From: an uncultured Bacteroidota bacterium
GTDB lineage: Bacteria; Bacteroidota; Bacteroidia; Chitinophagales; Chitinophagaceae
Length of the DNA: 18,396 nucleotides
Direction of reading: 5' to 3'
Assembly: GCA_946479615.1 (NCBI GenBank)
Contig: CAMLGR010000095.1
Coordinates: 1 to 18,396 of the forward strand
In this document: in pieces, positions 14,904-18,396 of the stretch
How positions within the stretch are numbered: position 1 is the stretch's first letter
How the letters are laid out: the number at the start of each line of letters is the position of its first letter
Notes under the pieces: generated by a model
The model's input: the letters and a program-made list of their open reading frames with translations, nothing else
The model's database searches: none
What the model was told of the DNA's origin: nothing
Position numbers and translations under genes: made by a program

Positions 14904-14925
14904 CCGGTTTTGCAGTTTAAACCGG
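14904..14925 (+). promoter_or_regulatory. Inverted repeat upstream of the histidine kinase
   Basis: ccggttt (14904-14910) and aaaccgg (14919-14925) form a 7-bp stem around an 8-base loop, 28 bases before the kinase ATG. The word aaaccgg also occurs as a direct repeat (14901-14907 and 14919-14925), 18 bases apart. This may be an operator or a 5' UTR hairpin controlling translation. There is no known consensus to compare with. Confidence 0.4.
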
Positions 14926-14953
14926 CAAGATCATAGTCAAACATATCCTATCG

Positions 14954-17900
14954 ATGATTCAACCAGGGGCGCTCTCTCCTTATCAGTTGCGATTGCAGAA
15001 AAGGCTAAAGTTCATTGGTCTGGGGCTTGCCATTGCTACTATTATATTCTCATTGACAACATTGTCGGGATGGAATTCTTTTCTTTATACTCATCTGTCC
15101 GGTCTTGCCTATACGAGTTTTCTCAATCCCATGACTTCTTTCGGGTTCCTTTTGTCGGGAACGGCATTGATGCTGATCATTCTTCAACCGGATAACCGTC
15201 TTTTTGCTGCCTTCACCCTGTGTGTAGCCATCCTGCTGATCATAGTCGGTTTGGGACGGGTAACGAGCCTGCTCAACCTGTTTGATGCGCGCCTCGATCT
15301 TTTACTTTTTCCTATCAATCCCGGAGAAGATGAACCTATCCGCATGACTTATATTACCGGGATCGGATTTGTATTGCTGGGAATTTCTTTTTTAATAAGA
15401 ATATCGGTTATAGAATACCGGAAGTTATTACAGCCTGTTTTATTTGTACTCATAGCCGCATCGCTGTTCAGCCTGATCGGTATCATATACGGGGTGGATA
15501 AAAACTACCCGGCTGGGTTATCTTTTTTCCGGATGCGGTTCAGCACCTGCAGTTCTTTTCTTTTATTATCGGTAGGAATATTATCGGGTGAATATCGCAC
15601 AGGGATCATGGCGCTTATCACCAGTAATAAAGCAGGTGGAAGAATGTCACGTGCCTTTCTTCCATTTGTGTTTCTATTTCCTTTACTGATAGGCATTGTG
15701 CATCGTATATCGCAGCATGCAGGATTGTATAACGATTCGCTGGGACTTGCCTTGTTTTCACTTTTACTTATGATCGTCTTCTTTATTATTACGCTCCGGT
15801 CGGCGCGTACCAATAATAATATCCATAACTGGCTTCTCCAGGAGATCGAAGACCGGAAAAAGGCGGAAGACGAAGCCGATAGCTCCAATGTTTTTGTGAA
15901 TGCGATCTATGAGAATATTCCCAATATGGTTTTTGTAAAGGAAGGCCATGACCTGCGGTATAAAAGCATTAATAAAGCGGGGGAAGAATTGATCGGTCAT
16001 ACGAGGCAGGATTTACTGGGAAAATCCGATCATGATTTTTTGCCCCGGGAAGAAGCTGATTTATTCAGGTCAAAGGATAAAGAAGTGCTTTCCACCGATA
16101 AACCGGTGACAGTGGAAGAACCGATTACTACTTTGTTACACGGTCTTCGCTGGCTGCGCACCAAGAAGATCGCCATCCGGGATGAGAACGGAAATCCCCT
16201 GTATATGATCGGTATATCGGAGGATATTACCGAACTGAAAGAAAAGGAAGAACAGTTAAAGCGATACAGTCAAGGACTGGAAGTAGAGATCGCAAAAGCA
16301 ATCAAGGAATTGCATAAAAGCGAGGACCGTTATCATCGCATGATCGACGAGATACAGGACTATTCGATCCTGCTGCTCGATCCTGAGGGCCGTATTATGA
16401 ACTGGAACAAAGGAGCTGAAAGAATACAGGGGTACAAATCGGATGAGATCATTGGGAAAAGTTGTATTGCGTTCTATTCAGCGGAAGACCAGGAAAGAAA
16501 AATATTTGAAAGCTTACTGGCACGTGCCAGGGAAAAGGGCCGCGCGTCCAATGAAGGCTGGAATATCAAAAAAGATGGCAGCCGCTACTGGGCTTTTATC
16601 GTATTAACGGCTCTCTTTGATGACGATAAAACACTGGTAGGTTTTTCCAAGGTAACACGTGATCTCACGGAAGTAAAAGAAGCAGCGGAACAGAAACTGG
16701 AATACGAGCGAAGGTTCCGTACTACTATTAACAGTTTGGGTGATAATGCCTGGGAATATCATGTTGATACTGATATCAGTGTTTTCTCCGATAGCATTGA
16801 AAACCTGTTGGGTTATAAGGCGCAGGAATTTACCGACAATAAAAATTTATGGTGGGATATTACTCATCCCAACGATCGGGCTATACTGGAAGAAAATGAT
16901 CACCTGTACCGGGATCAGCTGATCGATCATCATGCGAGTGAATACCGGGTGTTTCATAAAAATGGTACAGTAAAATGGATACTCGACAGGGGAGTAGTGA
17001 TAGATCGGAAACCGGATGGCTCTCCTTTGCGCATAGCAGGTATTCATGCTGATATTACCATAAGAAAAGAGGCAGAGAACCGGATCGCTGAAAATGAATC
17101 CCGGTTCCGCGACCTGACACAAAATGTACCCGGCGTTATTTATCAATGGATCGAAAGACCGGACGGAAGTTTTGGATTTACCTATGTCAGTCCCAAACTC
17201 AAGGAATATTTCGGTATTGATCCACGGGATATAGATAAAATGCCTGAACTTCTTCACCCCGATGATAAAGAAAGATGGCGGTTGTCGATCGAAGAATCGA
17301 AAAAGAATGATACCCAATGGTTTTTTGAAGGACGTTTTCTTTTTCCCGATGGACGCCTGATCTGGTGGCGCGGATCTTCGGTAGAGGCGCTGCGGAATGA
17401 AGATGGTATTATCTATAACGGCCTGCTGATGGATATCACGGAGCAAAAATTAATTGAAGAAAAAATTGCCAAAGACCAGCGGCGTTATGAAGCTATCTTC
17501 AATTCGCAGTATCAATTTATGGGATTGACAACTCCTGATGGAATACTGACAGAAGTCAACGAGGCGATACTTGATTTTGCCGGTGTGCAGGCTGTTGATG
17601 TAGTAGGGAAACATTGCTGGGAATGTGATTGGTGGAAGGTGTCACCTGCAGCGCAGGAAAAACTCCGTGAATCCACTATGCGGGCATCCCAGGGGGAATT
17701 TATACGATATGAAACAGATATCATTGGCAGGGATGGCCGGGTTGCGACGATCGATTTTTCCATTAAACCTGTATTCGATGAAAAAGAGAAGATCATTTTG
17801 CTGATCTCGGAAGGACGTGATATCACTGAACGAAAATTGCTGGAACAAAAATCGAATGAACAGGAAGAACAGATCAGGCTATTTGTCAAGCACACGCCGG

Positions 17901-18396
17901 CTGCAGTAGCTATGTTCGATGACCAGTTGAGGTACCTGGTCGCCAGTGATAAATGGTACAGGGATTATGGTTTGGAAGGAAGAGAGATCATTGGGAAAAG
18001 TCATTATGAGATATTTCCGGAGATCGATAATATGCCGGAGTGGAAAGCGATTCATAAACGTTGCCTGGAAGGGGCTGTTGAAATGAGGGAACAGGATTCC
18101 TTTCCCCGGGCCGATGGGAAAATGGAATGGTTACGGTGGGAAATACATCCCTGGAAAACGAGCAAGAATAAGATTGGCGGGATCATGATGTTTACCGAAA
18201 CGATCACTGACCGGATCAAGGCAAAAGAGCAACTGGAAATGCTCAATAAACAATTGATGGAATCCAACCGCGAGTTGGAACAGTTTGCTTATGTAGCCAG
18301 TCATGACCTGCAGGAACCCTTGCGGATGGTGAATAGTTTCCTGCAGTTACTCGCTAAAAAATATAATCGCCAGTTGGATGAAAAAGCCCAGCAGTA
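14954..18396 (+). CDS. Membrane-bound multi-PAS histidine kinase (C-terminus outside the window)
   Basis: The frame is open from the ATG at 14954 to the window edge, 1147 codons without a stop. About eight hydrophobic segments lie between residues 20 and 283 (roughly 20-40, 62-78, 83-100, 134-152, 160-180, 196-214, 234-253, 263-283), a membrane sensor module I cannot name. Six PAS/PAC units follow, at about 313-427, 456-574, 586-703, 715-829, 843-958 and 974-1085. Most close with the D-I-T-x-x-K/R type linker ([26 protein letters not shown]). The HisKA dimerisation domain then begins, with H-box [15 protein letters not shown] and phospho-accepting His1117. The ATP-binding domain and any receiver domain are beyond the window. 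The signal and partner regulator are unknown. Confidence 0.93.
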   Translation, partial: MIQPGALSPYQLRLQKRLKFIGLGLAIATIIFSLTTLSGWNSFLYTHLSGLAYTSFLNPMTSFGFLLSGTALMLIILQPDNRLFAAFTLCVAILLIIVGLGRVTSLLNLFDARLDLLLFPINPGEDEPIRMTYITGIGFVLLGISFLIRISVIEYRKLLQPVLFVLIAASLFSLIGIIYGVDKNYPAGLSFFRMRFSTCSSFLLLSVGILSGEYRTGIMALITSNKAGGRMSRAFLPFVFLFPLLIGIVHRISQHAGLYNDSLGLALFSLLLMIVFFIITLRSARTNNNIHNWLLQEIEDRKKAEDEADSSNVFVNAIYENIPNMVFVKEGHDLRYKSINKAGEELIGHTRQDLLGKSDHDFLPREEADLFRSKDKEVLSTDKPVTVEEPITTLLHGLRWLRTKKIAIRDENGNPLYMIGISEDITELKEKEEQLKRYSQGLEVEIAKAIKELHKSEDRYHRMIDEIQDYSILLLDPEGRIMNWNKGAERIQGYKSDEIIGKSCIAFYSAEDQERKIFESLLARAREKGRASNEGWNIKKDGSRYWAFIVLTALFDDDKTLVGFSKVTRDLTEVKEAAEQKLEYERRFRTTINSLGDNAWEYHVDTDISVFSDSIENLLGYKAQEFTDNKNLWWDITHPNDRAILEENDHLYRDQLIDHHASEYRVFHKNGTVKWILDRGVVIDRKPDGSPLRIAGIHADITIRKEAENRIAENESRFRDLTQNVPGVIYQWIERPDGSFGFTYVSPKLKEYFGIDPRDIDKMPELLHPDDKERWRLSIEESKKNDTQWFFEGRFLFPDGRLIWWRGSSVEALRNEDGIIYNGLLMDITEQKLIEEKIAKDQRRYEAIFNSQYQFMGLTTPDGILTEVNEAILDFAGVQAVDVVGKHCWECDWWKVSPAAQEKLRESTMRASQGEFIRYETDIIGRDGRVATIDFSIKPVFDEKEKIILLISEGRDITERKLLEQKSNEQEEQIRLFVKHTPAAVAMFDDQLRYLVASDKWYRDYGLEGREIIGKSHYEIFPEIDNMPEWKAIHKRCLEGAVEMREQDSFPRADGKMEWLRWEIHPWKTSKNKIGGIMMFTETITDRIKAKEQLEMLNKQLMESNRELEQFAYVASHDLQEPLRMVNSFLQLLAKKYNRQLDEKAQQ

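Larger units (their letters stand above)
14609..14953. promoter_or_regulatory. Divergent gap, universal stress protein / histidine kinase
   Basis: This 345-base non-coding region separates two divergent genes and must hold both promoters. I could not place a trustworthy -33/-7 pair. Three structured elements are visible: the palindrome AAGTGT-TT-ACACTT (14766-14779), a tandem aactgYc heptamer array (14817-14851) and an inverted repeat close to the kinase start (14904-14925). No small gene with good coding character was seen. Confidence 0.5.

Noticed and set aside
16847..17446. Minus-strand frame of 199 codons inside the kinase gene
   Set aside because: Antisense to continuous PAS-domain coding sequence; no independent support.
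1..18396. tRNA, rRNA, riboswitch or other structured RNA genes
   Set aside because: No cloverleaf, rRNA segment or recognisable riboswitch core was seen in any intergenic region.

Overview
The window looks like chromosome from a Bacteroidota member, most likely of the Chitinophagaceae or a close relative. This is inferred from the protein families (a paired arginine deiminase and CtlX-type hydrolase, DUF1080 lipoproteins, a tandem two-domain universal stress protein, a many-PAS histidine kinase), the moderate G+C, the lack of strong Shine-Dalgarno sites and the AT-rich starts. No phage, integrase, transposase, rRNA, tRNA or CRISPR was seen.

Layout. (1) 1-4372 is a likely carbohydrate module. 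A truncated MFS transporter on the minus strand diverges from a plus-strand run of four genes: a Gfo/Idh/MocA oxidoreductase, a TIM-barrel sugar isomerase/epimerase, a small lipoprotein cytochrome c, and a DUF1080 (3-keto-disaccharide hydrolase family) lipoprotein. Together they fit oxidation-dependent (3-keto) glycoside breakdown. (2) 4536-4967 is a small DUF1761 membrane protein. (3) 5072-7626 holds glycolysis genes pyk and pfkA on the minus strand, pfkA first. (4) 7916-11001 is a secreted prolyl oligopeptidase that overlaps by one base an RmlD-like NAD(P)-dependent reductase. (5) 11088-13541 has two pentein-fold enzymes on the minus strand, an arginine deiminase followed by a CtlX-like hydrolase, suggesting arginine to citrulline to ornithine. 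(6) 13823-14608 is a two-domain universal stress protein on the minus strand. It diverges from (7) a very large membrane histidine kinase with six PAS domains, cut by the window end just after its H-box.

The most unusual feature is between the genes. At least six intergenic gaps carry tandem units of about seven bases, and five of these form large inverted repeats. The unit differs at every site (aaaatgt, ggaataa, ttaggtg, tatgaat/ggtgaat, the octamer cctatgtg, aattcat; also a one-armed aactgYc array), but the architecture is the same. The elements occur between co-directional, convergent and divergent genes, so they are not simply terminators. Several share short words at the loop: AAGTG at the stem tip and GTTAGT or GTTAAC in the loop. 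In one convergent pair the inverted repeat contains both stop codons at mirror positions. I regard this as the best candidate for an undescribed system: a family of locus-specific heptameric hairpins.
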